DNA of 64,000 bases from Cylindrospermum sp. NIES-4074 (GTDB lineage Bacteria; Cyanobacteriota; Cyanobacteriia; Cyanobacteriales; Nostocaceae): the NCBI GenBank assembly GCA_003994795.1, contig AP018269.1, forward strand, positions 1,801,346 to 1,865,345. Direction: 5' to 3'. The translations under genes and the position numbers were made by a program. Shown one piece after another: positions 36,888 through 45,767 of the stretch (its first letter is position 1; each line of letters opens with the position of its first letter). The notes beneath the pieces are model-generated. The model was not told the DNA's origin and made no database searches. It saw only the letters and a list, made by a program, of their open reading frames with translations.

Positions 36888-38678
36888 ATGAAATTCCTTA
36901 GTAAACTTCTCACAATCAAGCGTTTTTGGCTGATCATAATTCTGGCTTCATTAACTGCAAGTATCGTTGCAGCTTGCAACCCCACGAACTTTAAAAGTGC
37001 AGATGCTCAAGTACCTCAATTAGTAACTAGCATTCTGAGTGACCCTAAAACCTTTAACTACGCTCTCAGTTCAGAATCTCCAAATATTTTTGGACTGACT
37101 TACGAAGGATTAACAAGTGAAAATCCTCTAACTGGCAAAATTGAGCCAGACTTAGCAGAATCCTGGCAAATTTCTGATGATAAATTGCGGATTATTGTTA
37201 CCCTGCGTGACGGATTAAAGTGGTCTGATGGGCAGCCTTTAACAGTAGATGATGTTGTGTTTACTTACAACGATATCTACATGAATGAAGCAATCCCTAC
37301 AGATACTAGAGATGTACTGCGGATTGGTGAAAGTCGCGCATTACCTAAGGTAAAAAAAGTTGATGCCCGACGAGTTGAATTTATAACTCCGGAACCGTTT
37401 GCACCATTTTTGGGAACTTTAGGACTACCAATTTTACCCGCCCATGCTTTAGAAAAATCTGTCAAGACAAAAGACCAAGATGGTAAACCGACATTTTTAA
37501 CAAAGTGGAGCGTTGATACTCCTCCTGATCAAATTATTGTCAATGGGCCTTATAAGCTAGAGCGTTATGACACAAGTCAACGTGTAATTTTCCGGCGTAA
37601 CCCCTATTATTGGCGCAAGGATGCTCAAGGCAGTTCCCAGCCTTATATTGAACGGGTTATTTGGCAAATTGTGGAATCAACAGACACTGCCTTGCTACAA
37701 TTTCGTTCTGCTGGATTAGATACTGTAGGCGTGTCACCAGATTACTTCTCTTTGCTAAAACGGCAAGAAAAGCAAGGTAATTTCCAAATTTATAATGGCG
37801 GGCCAGCCGCTGGTACATCGTTTGTTTTGTTTAATTTAAATAAAGGGACAAGAGAAGGTAAGCCACTGGTAGATCCCATCAAGTCGCGTTGGTTTAATAA
37901 TGTAGCATTTCGCCAAGCGGTAGCCTATGCGATTGACAGACAAACGATGATTAACAACACTTATCGTGGCTTAGGTAAATCGCAAAATTCACCAATTTCT
38001 GTACAAAGCCCCTTTTATTTATCTCCTACAGAAGGACTAAAAGTTTATGATTACAATCCAGAAAAGGCAAAGCAACTACTAATAAAAGCAGGATTTAAGT
38101 ATAACGATAAAAATCAGTTAGTAGATGCGGACGGTAACCAGATCCGCTTTACGTTGCTCACAAATGCTGGTAATAAGATTCGCGAGGCAATGGGGTCACA
38201 AATTAAACAAGATTTGAGTAAAATCGGGATGCAAGTTGATTTCACTCCCCTAGCGTGGAATACTTACACAGATAAGCTTTCTAACAGCCTCGACTGGGAA
38301 GCTTCCTTGCTGGGTTTAACTGGCGGTTTAGAACCAAATGATGGGGCTAATGTCTGGTCTCCCGAAGGTGGATTACATATGTTTAATCAAAAGCCCCAAG
38401 CAGGACAAAAGCCAATTCAAGGTTGGGAAGTGACTGCTTGGGAAAAGGAAATTGCTAAACTTTATATTCAAGGTGCAAGAGAACTAGACGAGGCCAAGAG
38501 AAAAGCAATTTATGCCCAAACCCAACAAATAACGCAGGAAAATCTGCCGTTTATTTATTTGGTTAATGCCTATGCATTGTCAGCGGTACGTAATCGTTTT
38601 GAAGGCATACGATTCTCTGCTCTTGGTGGCGCGTTCTGGAACATTTATGAAATCAAAGCCGCTACTGCTCGTCTTTGA
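36888..38678 (+). CDS. Peptide/nickel-type ABC transporter substrate-binding lipoprotein
   Basis: A 596-residue solute-binding protein of the SBP_bac_5 (OppA/DppA) family. The N-terminus is a lipoprotein signal: RFWLIIILASLTASIVAAC, with the lipobox V-A-A-C at about residues 27-30. Family blocks are YEGLTSENPLTGKIEPDLAE, LRDGLKWSDGQPLTVDDVVF, and near the end NLPFIYLVNAYALSAVRNRF. It would capture a peptide or related substrate in the periplasm. No permease or ATPase genes are adjacent, so partners are elsewhere. The stop codon overlaps the convergent hydrolase gene by 17 bases. Confidence 0.92.
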   Translation: MKFLSKLLTIKRFWLIIILASLTASIVAACNPTNFKSADAQVPQLVTSILSDPKTFNYALSSESPNIFGLTYEGLTSENPLTGKIEPDLAESWQISDDKLRIIVTLRDGLKWSDGQPLTVDDVVFTYNDIYMNEAIPTDTRDVLRIGESRALPKVKKVDARRVEFITPEPFAPFLGTLGLPILPAHALEKSVKTKDQDGKPTFLTKWSVDTPPDQIIVNGPYKLERYDTSQRVIFRRNPYYWRKDAQGSSQPYIERVIWQIVESTDTALLQFRSAGLDTVGVSPDYFSLLKRQEKQGNFQIYNGGPAAGTSFVLFNLNKGTREGKPLVDPIKSRWFNNVAFRQAVAYAIDRQTMINNTYRGLGKSQNSPISVQSPFYLSPTEGLKVYDYNPEKAKQLLIKAGFKYNDKNQLVDADGNQIRFTLLTNAGNKIREAMGSQIKQDLSKIGMQVDFTPLAWNTYTDKLSNSLDWEASLLGLTGGLEPNDGANVWSPEGGLHMFNQKPQAGQKPIQGWEVTAWEKEIAKLYIQGARELDEAKRKAIYAQTQQITQENLPFIYLVNAYALSAVRNRFEGIRFSALGGAFWNIYEIKAATARL

Positions 38679-39477
38679 TAAAATCCCGAATGTTAACCGC
38701 CACAACTCCAGCAGAGGATTCTGGTAAATCATTTTCTGCATGGGCAATTATTTTTAACTCAACTTTAGGAGTCAGTTGAGCATAATTCTGACTTCTAGCT
38801 AGGGCATTTGGTGTATCTTTGCCGCCTTGTAAAATTAAAAATGGAATTTCTATTAAGTACAACCTGTTTTGCAATAATTCTGCTTCAATTTCGGAAGTTC
38901 GCCGTTTGAAGAGTAAGTGGCAGGCTATGGGGTATTGCAACAGCATTTGCCGTAATTGTAAGTCCTGGGCAATTTTTTTATGCCAACCCAGAATTTTAGT
39001 TAAAGGTTCTAGTAATCGTAAAAGTTTAACTACTAGTGGTGGGTAGTTCACTAATCGCCGCATTTTTTGCCAATACTTTTCTTGTCCTTCTATCCCTATA
39101 CCCTCTGGTGCTACTAGTACAACACCATAAACTTGTTCTGGATACTTTAAAGCAAAACTAGCAGCAATCCAACCCCCAAGGGAATGTCCTACTAAATATA
39201 CCTTCTCTAGTTTCAAAACTTGCAGGAACTCGGCTAGACACTCTACTTGCAAATCAATTGAATGGTGGATATTAGGATTTTCTGATTCTCCAAACCCTAA
39301 TAAATCTGGTGCAAAGCAATGGAAATCTTGGGAAAGTGACTCCATCACCGATACCCATTGACTGCCGTCATTCCAAGCACCATGCAAGAAAATTACAGGA
39401 GTTTCTTCACCAACTTCACGCCAGAACAATAGCCCTTGAGAAAGTTTTCTCCGGGAGTTACGAAATAGCGTATCCAT
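38662..39477 (-). CDS. Alpha/beta-fold hydrolase
   Basis: A 271-residue hydrolase. The oxyanion strand PVIFLHGAWNDGSQW is followed by the nucleophile elbow VGHSLGGWIA. Catalytic Asp and His are probably in LILQGGKDTPNA and IAHAENDLPESSA. This architecture covers esterases, haloperoxidase-like and C-C hydrolases; nothing fixes the substrate. A lid region (KKIAQDLQLRQMLLQYPIA) is present. The start ATG is at 39477. It converges with the oligopeptide-binding gene and overlaps it by 17 bases. Confidence 0.9.
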   Translation of the reverse strand: MDTLFRNSRRKLSQGLLFWREVGEETPVIFLHGAWNDGSQWVSVMESLSQDFHCFAPDLLGFGESENPNIHHSIDLQVECLAEFLQVLKLEKVYLVGHSLGGWIAASFALKYPEQVYGVVLVAPEGIGIEGQEKYWQKMRRLVNYPPLVVKLLRLLEPLTKILGWHKKIAQDLQLRQMLLQYPIACHLLFKRRTSEIEAELLQNRLYLIEIPFLILQGGKDTPNALARSQNYAQLTPKVELKIIAHAENDLPESSAGVVAVNIRDFIKDEQ

Positions 39478-39564
39478 TTTAATTTAGTGGTTATCTGTTA
39501 ACAGATTTTAGATTTTAAATTGTAGATTTTAGCTCAAATCCAAAATCTAAAATCTAAAATATTC

Positions 39565-40032
39565 TTATGCTAGTGTTGTTAAGCCATTCAAGTAGTCTTG
39601 TAGCTGCTGGCCGTGGTCATGGGACATCTGTGGTAGAGGTAAAGAGCTAAAAGGGAAAGCCTGGATTTCCATAACTTCCAACTTATCCTGAATCTCCATT
39701 TCTCCCTGTACTTCGGCTTCAACTACAATACAAATTGAATGAATTCTGGGATCACGATCTGGTGATGAATAAACTCCGACCAAACGCCGGATTTTCACTA
39801 TGTCTAGTCCAGTTTCTTCCATCAACTCCCGATGGGCTGCACTCTTGACATCCTCTCCCCAGTCCACCATACCGCCAGGCAATGACCAGCGACCATTGTC
39901 GCTACGTCGGATTAGCACGATCCGACCATCGGGTAAAATGGGGATGATACTGGTGCCAGTAATGGGATGACGGAAGATGATACCCAATACTGTTTGTCCA
40001 AAGCGCCATAAGCTGCGGGTGGACTGAAGCAT
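39565..40032 (-). CDS. Nudix hydrolase
   Basis: A 155-residue protein from the ATG at 40032; a TTG at 40059 would add nine residues. The Nudix box is LPGGMVDWGEDVKSAAHREL followed by MEETGLD. An N-terminal stretch (FGQTVLGIIFRHPITGTSII) and PDRDPRIHSICIVVEAEV follow the pattern of ADP-ribose or related pyrophosphatases. It resembles the Nudix gene at 20442 in the -DRDPR-HSI- block, so both may be one subfamily. The exact substrate is unknown. Confidence 0.87.
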   Translation of the reverse strand: MLQSTRSLWRFGQTVLGIIFRHPITGTSIIPILPDGRIVLIRRSDNGRWSLPGGMVDWGEDVKSAAHRELMEETGLDIVKIRRLVGVYSSPDRDPRIHSICIVVEAEVQGEMEIQDKLEVMEIQAFPFSSLPLPQMSHDHGQQLQDYLNGLTTLA

Positions 40033-40693
40033 TGCCGGAAAAAAAGCAAGAATTTTCAATCTTCCAATTTCTGTGTTGTACTCTATTATTCCCTAACACT
40101 TACATAAACTCAACTAATACAATCTTGGTCAAGTTTTGTTTTATACAAAATGTTTGTGATTGGGGTTTTCATTCTAACGATTTACGTAGAATAAATCAAT
40201 GTTAACATCTGATTTAAATAAAGGCATTGTATTTATCAAATCAGGATATCGATTAACTACTAATTTCTCCAGATTTTAGGTAGTATTAGCTTTGCTGAAA
40301 TTATTAATTAATACTAGTTTACTAATTGATATTCCACACAATAATATGAGCCAGGAAATTTATTAATTGCATTATTTACATAACTTATTGTTTTGAAATT
40401 GCTGGTTTGTATTATCTAATATTTCCCAATGGAAATTGAGGTTTATATATTATCATTTCGCCAAACTACAATTGCTGTTACTAATTATTTGCTGATCACC
40501 CCTAGTTTAAAGGGGAAATTTTTTTTTAATTATATTGACATTATAAATTATAATGAGGTAGACTAGTATACTGTTTAAAGTATATTGCTAACAGCACTAG
40601 GCTCAGAGTATATCAATAAACTTCGGTAGCTGATATTGCCCAAGTAATGCCTAAGTGCCGATTTTTTGTTGTTTATTCATTCATGAGGTGAAC
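40033..40693. other. AT-rich intergenic region
   Basis: About 660 bases, strongly AT-rich, without a gene. A CCCC...GGGG hairpin followed by a nine-T run at about 40499-40527 resembles a plus-strand terminator. The promoter of the small basic protein gene should lie in the last 200 bases. Confidence 0.5.
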
Positions 40694-40858
40694 ATGGCCA
40701 AGCGCCGCAATCCGAAAAAAGAAAAGGCGCTACGGAACCAGGCTTATGCCCGGAAGTTTCGTAAACGGACTACGACAGGAAGAATGCAAAGAAGGTTCCA
40801 ACAAAGACCTCCGAAGAGTGATGAAGATGAAGGTGCAGCAGCAGTTGATGCTGAATGA
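40694..40858 (+). CDS. Small, highly basic conserved cyanobacterial protein
   Basis: A 54-residue protein, MAKRRNPKKEKALRNQAYAR onward, then KFRKRTTTGRMQRRFQQRPP and an acidic tail (KSDEDEGAAAVDAE). Strong charge suggests RNA or nucleoprotein binding, perhaps ribosome-associated. I recognise the type but know no function. GAGGTG lies about 7 bases upstream of the ATG at 40694, which decides the start; an in-frame start at 40655 would add 13 hydrophobic residues without homology. Confidence 0.72.
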   Translation: MAKRRNPKKEKALRNQAYARKFRKRTTTGRMQRRFQQRPPKSDEDEGAAAVDAE

Positions 40859-40927
40859 GTCGCCTACTCAAATTTTCGCTTTTTGAGTTTTTTAGTATTT
40901 AGGGTGTACGGTTGTACGCCCTTATTT

Positions 40928-41119
40928 ATTGAGTGCTGAGTGCCGATGAGTGCTGAGTTGCGAGTTCCGAGTGCTGAGTAAATATAAAGCCGTAATGAAT
41001 GATGTACTAACTACTACTTCTTTACTCAGCACTCAGCACTCAGCACTCAGCACTCAAGACTCAGCACTCAACACTCAGCACTCAGCACTTAGCACTCAAC
41101 ACTCAGCACTCAGCACTGA
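40928..41119. repeat. Large ACTCAGC/GAGTGCT heptamer array (STRR)
   Basis: GAGTGCT units at about 40928-40980, then about a dozen ACTCAGC units at 41024-41119 with variants (ACTCAAG, ACTTAGC). The two halves are inverse and can form a long stem. The right end runs into argH codons. Confidence 0.9.
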
Positions 41120-42494
41120 TTTGAGTGCGGGCGGCCAGGATTGCTTGATTTACTTGTGTAAAGCCAGTGCCCCCATAACTGTTACGGGCAGCAACAACTT
41201 GACGGGGGGATATTGCTTCATAAATATCTGCTGCAAATGCTGGATGTAGTTGTTGCCACTCTTCTAATTGCAAGTCTTTGAGGAGTTTACCTGCGGCAAT
41301 ACTGGTTTTGACAACTTTGCCCACGAGGTTGTAAGCTTCCCGAAAAGGAACGCCCCGCGCTGCTAGATAATCTGCTACATCGGTAGCGTTAGAAAAGTCT
41401 TCTGTCACTGCTGCTGCTAGGCGCTGGGTGCGAAATTCCAAGCCTTCCCGCAGCAAAATTGTGGTTGCTTCTAGACAGGCTTTGACAGTATTAACGCTGT
41501 CAAATATGCCTTCTTTATCTTCTTGCAGGTCTTTGTTATATGCCAGGGGTAGCCCTTTCATGATCACTAACATTGCCTGGAGATGACCAAATACTCGCCC
41601 GGTTTTGCCCCGCACTAATTCTGGTACGTCGGGGTTTTTCTTTTGGGGCATGATGCTGGAACCTGTGGCACAGCTATCTTTGAGGGTGACAAAGCGGAAT
41701 TCTTCAGTTGACCAGAGGATGACTTCTTCTGAGAGGCGGCTGAGGTGAACCATAATGAGACTGGCTGCACAGAGGAATTCGATCGCAAAATCGCGATCGC
41801 TAACTCCATCCAAGCTGTTGGCATAAACGCTGTCAAAATCCAAGAGTTTGGCTGTGTAATGGCGGTCAATGGGAAAGGTAGTTCCCGCTAAAGCACCGCA
41901 TCCTAAGGGGGAGATATTCACCCTGCGAGAAACGTCTCCCAGGCGTTCCCAGTCCCGTTGCGCCATCTGAAAGTATGCGAGTAGGTGATGGGCTAAACTC
42001 ACGGGTTGGGCGCGTTGTAGGTGGGTATAACCAGGAATGAGGGTTTCAACGTTTTTCTCAGCTATATCCAATAACACCTGTTGAAATTCCCGCAAATGCT
42101 GGCGAATTTGTTGGATTTGGTGGCGGAGGTAAAGTCTGGTGTCTGTGCCTACTTGGTCGTTACGCGATCGCGCAGTATGCAGCTTTTTCCCCACATCGCC
42201 GACAATTTCCGTTAATCGCCGTTCAACGGCAAAATGTACATCTTCGGCATCGATACCAGGGTGAAATATGCCTTGGCGGTATTCCTGGCGAATTTGTTCT
42301 AAACCTGAAACCAGTTGCTCTCCTTCTTCTGGGGAAATAATACCCGTGTGAGCCAGCATTTTGGCATGAGCTTGGGAACCAGTGAGGTCATATTCGATTA
42401 ATTCAATGTCAAAACCTATACTGGCATTAAAACGAGCGATCGCCGGATGCAGCGCTGATTCAAACCGCTGACTCCAAGTCTGTTTTTCGGTCAT
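41103..42494 (-). CDS. argH: Argininosuccinate lyase
   Basis: A 463-residue enzyme splitting argininosuccinate into arginine and fumarate, the last step of arginine synthesis. The fumarase-superfamily signature [15 protein letters not shown] is exact, and [15 protein letters not shown] and [16 protein letters not shown] are the other two conserved regions. The ATG at 42494 begins [15 protein letters not shown]; the longer frame to 42563 uses repeat sequence. The final four residues (S-A-E-C) and the TGA stop are made of the GAGTGCT heptamer array, so the original 3' end has been replaced or extended by the repeat without damaging the core. Confidence 0.96.
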   Translation of the reverse strand: MTEKQTWSQRFESALHPAIARFNASIGFDIELIEYDLTGSQAHAKMLAHTGIISPEEGEQLVSGLEQIRQEYRQGIFHPGIDAEDVHFAVERRLTEIVGDVGKKLHTARSRNDQVGTDTRLYLRHQIQQIRQHLREFQQVLLDIAEKNVETLIPGYTHLQRAQPVSLAHHLLAYFQMAQRDWERLGDVSRRVNISPLGCGALAGTTFPIDRHYTAKLLDFDSVYANSLDGVSDRDFAIEFLCAASLIMVHLSRLSEEVILWSTEEFRFVTLKDSCATGSSIMPQKKNPDVPELVRGKTGRVFGHLQAMLVIMKGLPLAYNKDLQEDKEGIFDSVNTVKACLEATTILLREGLEFRTQRLAAAVTEDFSNATDVADYLAARGVPFREAYNLVGKVVKTSIAAGKLLKDLQLEEWQQLHPAFAADIYEAISPRQVVAARNSYGGTGFTQVNQAILAARTQISAEC

Positions 42495-42517
42495 AAGGTG
42501 AAGAGAGAGGGAAAAAT

Positions 42518-42560
42518 ATATTTTAGATTTTGGATTGCTGATTAATCCAAAATCTAAAAT
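42518..42560. repeat. ATTTTAGATTTTGGATT inverted heptamers
   Basis: TTTTAGATTTTGGATTG and AATCCAAAATCTAAAAT face each other 5 bases apart and can form a stem-loop just upstream of argH. It is the same unit type as 26925-26999. Confidence 0.7.
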
Positions 42561-42564
42561 CACT

Positions 42565-42771
42565 TTAACCGTAACTAGTTAAATTCCGCAGGATATAGCC
42601 AATAACCAAACCAATCAACAGCGCCCAAATTTGTCCTGTTTGGACAAAGTTGTTCCACGCTTTTTGAATTTGTCCTATAAGGTCTGGATCGCTAACGTTT
42701 TGAGCTAGCACAGTTATATTTGCAGGTAAATGCCAATATAACTGCGATATGGAATCGCTAATGTAGTTCAT
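42565..42771 (-). CDS. Small putative membrane protein
   Basis: A 68-residue protein with a C-terminal membrane helix ([18 protein letters not shown]) and an amphipathic N-terminal part ([20 protein letters not shown]). Not recognised as a named family. It lies between larB and argH on the same strand and may be co-transcribed with argH across 70 bases of repeat. Composition and helix arrangement favour a real gene. No strong ribosome-binding site is visible. Confidence 0.5.
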   Translation of the reverse strand: MNYISDSISQLYWHLPANITVLAQNVSDPDLIGQIQKAWNNFVQTGQIWALLIGLVIGYILRNLTSYG

Positions 42772-42864
42772 GTTCGGTAATTAATCAGTTTTCAGTGGCT
42801 GATAAAACAGGAAGCCCCCGCGATAACGCGCAGCATTGACCGTGAGTACTTCATTGTACATACC

Positions 42865-43653
42865 TTACGATGGAGATGATGCCAAGCGCAATTTCTCGGA
42901 TGTCCGCAAAATCTGCCCAGCCAAAACTGCCGCACCAAAACCATTGTCGATATTGACAACACCTACACCAGCAGCACAAGAGTTGAGCATTGTCAACAAA
43001 GGCGCTAAACCGCCAAAACTAGCGCCATAACCGATGCTGGTGGGAACCGCAATTACTGGACAATCTGCCAAACCTGCAACAACGCTGGGTAAAGCGCCTT
43101 CCATCCCTGCCACCACAATTAATACTGATGCTGATTCGATGATGTGGCGGTTACTCAATAAGCGGTGAATGCCTGCTACGCCAACATCCCAGAGACGCTG
43201 GACGGTGAAACCAGAAAGTTCTGCTGTCACCGCTGCTTCTTCCGCAACGGGTAAATCAGCGGTACCGGCTGAAAGAATGGCGATCGCACCGTCAAACTGG
43301 GGTTCGATATCAGGGGGAGCAATAGCACAAATTCTCGCCAATTCGTAGTAATGCAAACCTTTGACTTTGGGTTGCAGTGCAGCATAAACCGCTGGTTCAA
43401 TTCGGGTCGCCATAACTACCGGGTTACGGAGGCGCATTACTTCTATAATTTGAGCAATTTGGTCTGGTGTCTTCCCTGGCCCCCAAATTACTTCGGGAAA
43501 ACCTGTTCTGAACCGGCGATGGTGGTCAATTTTGGCAAACTCACCCACAGATTCATAGGTTAAGTCTTTGAGGCTGTCTAGTGCCATATCTGGGGTAACT
43601 TTACCGTAAGCGACGGCTTCGAGGAGCGATCGCAAATCTTTTTCATTCGTCAT
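42865..43653 (-). CDS. larB: Nickel pincer cofactor biosynthesis protein LarB
   Basis: A 262-residue protein of the PurE-like (AIR carboxylase) superfamily. HRRFRTGFPEVIWGPGKT and the C-terminal VVAGMEGALPSVVAGLADCP plus PTSIGYGASFGG are typical of LarB. LarB carboxylates and hydrolyses nicotinic acid adenine dinucleotide as the first step to the nickel pincer nucleotide of lactate racemase-type enzymes. LarC and LarE are not adjacent. Some cyanobacteria keep larB without known Lar targets, so the cofactor's user is open. The ATG at 43653 is the only plausible start. Confidence 0.9.
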   Translation of the reverse strand: MTNEKDLRSLLEAVAYGKVTPDMALDSLKDLTYESVGEFAKIDHHRRFRTGFPEVIWGPGKTPDQIAQIIEVMRLRNPVVMATRIEPAVYAALQPKVKGLHYYELARICAIAPPDIEPQFDGAIAILSAGTADLPVAEEAAVTAELSGFTVQRLWDVGVAGIHRLLSNRHIIESASVLIVVAGMEGALPSVVAGLADCPVIAVPTSIGYGASFGGLAPLLTMLNSCAAGVGVVNIDNGFGAAVLAGQILRTSEKLRLASSPS

Positions 43654-43869
43654 TCGTAATTAGTCCGTAAGGTTTCAGGTCATACTCAAATCGCTAAAGC
43701 CATTTTACGATGAGGGTTTCCGGCAATTAGCTGCAAATTTATATTTTCAATAAAAATCAAAAAAAAGCTTGTAGTTTCGTGCTATGTAGAAATAATTTAT
43801 ATTTGTGTGACAAAGCTAATTTTAAAAGTGTCTGAAGTGACTAGCGTTCAAATATCTGAATTCTTGTAA

Positions 43870-44334
43870 TTAAACTATATTATCGAGAGTTTGTTGCCAA
43901 TCCGCTACACATATTCCTTCACTTTCAAACCGTGATATGTGTTTTAAGTTTGTTGTTACAACTGTGACTTCATCAAAACTCTTTAATTGGAGAATTGCCT
44001 GAGCAGCAAGAATTACATCCCCATCTAAGCTATCATCACTCGCTGTAGGTTTACCTTGGTTTCGTACCCATGCCCATAACTCAGCTGCTTTTTGCATCGT
44101 TTCAGGAGTTATAGGGATAAGACAAATTTGGCTAAGTTTATTAAGGCGTCCTATGCTCTTTTGTTTTCCTTGTCTGAGCAGTTCACGCCTAAGCTCATAA
44201 TCTGCTATTTCTGGTACACGTATAATAATTTTATCTTCTTGTAAAGATTGTAACCACTGTTGGACTTTTGGCTCTATTTTCGGATGCGTTACTTTACTCA
44301 GCGGATGAGTATCTAGCAGTACGATTCTACCCAT
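43870..44334 (-). CDS. PIN-domain ribonuclease toxin (VapC-like)
   Basis: A 154-residue PIN domain protein. The acidic pocket is suggested by D8 (VLLDTHPLS), E42/E47-type residues in VPEIADYELRREL, D-x-D in DDSLDGDVILAAQA, and the final VVTTNLKHISRF in which N replaces the usual D. Toxins of this class cleave RNA and are held in check by a cognate antitoxin, here probably the gene 8 bases upstream (44343-44759). LDTHPLSK diverges from typical VapC (MDT-), so activity is inferred. It could alternatively be a housekeeping PIN nuclease. Confidence 0.82.
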   Translation of the reverse strand: MGRIVLLDTHPLSKVTHPKIEPKVQQWLQSLQEDKIIIRVPEIADYELRRELLRQGKQKSIGRLNKLSQICLIPITPETMQKAAELWAWVRNQGKPTASDDSLDGDVILAAQAILQLKSFDEVTVVTTNLKHISRFESEGICVADWQQTLDNIV

Positions 44335-44342
44335 CTGAGTTT

Positions 44343-44759
44343 TTACAGGGGTGGTTGATTTTGGTTCAAAGCCGCCTCAATTTGAGGGAATGCTTCTTCA
44401 TCATATCCTGATTCATCAGCCATCCATTCATCAACCAGTTGTATAACCTGTTCTAATGAATTATCCTCTTCGTTTGCTTCATGTCCATAATACATATACA
44501 CATAATTATCTATTTCCACAGGAGAAGTATTATTTACTACTCCTGGAATCCCGTATACACTTATCCCACCAGAAAGCACATTTCCACCTACCCCCCGAAT
44601 AAGATTAGATTGACTTGACATTTGTGATAGCTGGGCAAGAGATGGTGACGATTTCCCATAAATCAACGCATCGACTTTTGCCCTAAGTTCTAGCAGTTCT
44701 GCTAATGAAAGGGCTTCCATTTGCTGCACAATCATATCTATCTCTGATGTTTTGGGCAT
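44343..44759 (-). CDS. Probable antitoxin partner of the PIN protein
   Basis: A 138-residue protein without a named domain that I recognise. The N-terminal helix pair (MIVQQMEALSLAELLELRAK) resembles dimerising N-termini of cyanobacterial antitoxins. The acidic C-terminus (EWMADESGYDEEAFPQIEA) could wrap the toxin. The 8-base spacing to the toxin gene and the antitoxin-first order fit a type II module. It is longer than classic VapB (about 70-90 residues). Function inferred from context only. Confidence 0.6.
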   Translation of the reverse strand: MPKTSEIDMIVQQMEALSLAELLELRAKVDALIYGKSSPSLAQLSQMSSQSNLIRGVGGNVLSGGISVYGIPGVVNNTSPVEIDNYVYMYYGHEANEEDNSLEQVIQLVDEWMADESGYDEEAFPQIEAALNQNQPPL

Positions 44760-44842
44760 AATCTCACCAAGGTAAACTCTTCTTTAATTCTAAGCTAACT
44801 GTGCCTTGGGCTGTTTGCTGGCTGTGAAAAGTCAGATTTTGA

Positions 44843-45658
44843 CTACTCATTCCCCAGGACTATTTTTCCCATGCCCCAAAAAATTAAATTTTGCTCAACA
44901 ATTAACCGCGCGGCAATTTCAGGAAACTGGATTTGCAAATAGTGATTTAATATAGTGCGATCGCCACCTGTAAGGGCAATATTCCCTTCAGGAAATAAAT
45001 CTAACCACGCCTCAATAAAATCTTTGATTCCCGCTAATAAGGTGTAAATCACTCCACTTTCAATTGCTGCTGGTGTATTCAGGGCAAACCTTGGGGGTAG
45101 AGAATTAATTAATCGTGCCTCTAGTAATGGCAATTGTCCTGTTTTTTGCCCAAGACTCGCTAACTGTAAACCTAACCCCGGTAGAATTGCCCCTCCAACT
45201 AAATGCTGGTTAGCATCTGCACCTGTAAAAGTCAGTGCTGTCCCCCCATCAATTACCAACATGGGAAATCCCAAAATTGTCCCAGCACCCCACAAAGCTA
45301 AGGCGCGGTCAATTCCTAATGTGGGATACACGTCTAGAAGAGGTATTTGCTCTAAGGTAATAATGCGAACATTTGGGTATGTTTGCCAAAGCGCTGTTTG
45401 GCTGGGAACTACAGAGGCTAGAGAAATTTGGTAGGTACGAGTGGTATTTAGCTGGGAAATTAAATTAGGTGGGAAAATAGCGGATGGTAAATCAACCAGT
45501 GATTGAGCGATTTGTTGTATAACAGACTCAGGTAGATAATCTGTATCCCAAGCTGAGTCTAGGGTTTCGCCGATGAACAATCCCCAATGTAAGCGGGAAT
45601 TGCCAATCATTAATCCTAACCAAGAATCTTCTCTATGTATATGATGGTGAAGTTTCAC
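44843..45658 (-). CDS. coaX: Type III pantothenate kinase
   Basis: A 271-residue enzyme phosphorylating pantothenate in the first step of CoA synthesis. The acetate-kinase-fold motifs are [12 protein letters not shown] (usually D-x-G-N-T), [15 protein letters not shown], and [15 protein letters not shown] with the catalytic Asp. [16 protein letters not shown] and [11 protein letters not shown] also fit. The first motif starts M-I-G-N-S rather than D-I-G-N-T, a known loosening in cyanobacterial CoaX that I cannot verify here. The start codon is GTG at 45658. Confidence 0.9.
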   Translation of the reverse strand: MKLHHHIHREDSWLGLMIGNSRLHWGLFIGETLDSAWDTDYLPESVIQQIAQSLVDLPSAIFPPNLISQLNTTRTYQISLASVVPSQTALWQTYPNVRIITLEQIPLLDVYPTLGIDRALALWGAGTILGFPMLVIDGGTALTFTGADANQHLVGGAILPGLGLQLASLGQKTGQLPLLEARLINSLPPRFALNTPAAIESGVIYTLLAGIKDFIEAWLDLFPEGNIALTGGDRTILNHYLQIQFPEIAARLIVEQNLIFWGMGKIVLGNE

Positions 45659-45767
45659 ACTTTTAATTTTTTTAAGTCAACCATAGGTTTTTTAATAAAA
45701 TTTAACATTCAACCCGTGGCACAATAAAACCAGAGGGATAAATACTCATTTTGTCAAGGAGGGGGTT

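Noticed and set aside
40928-41119. Regular repeat array that might be taken for a CRISPR
   Set aside because: Units are 7 bases (ACTCAGC) in direct tandem without spacers, and no cas genes are near. It is an STRR array.
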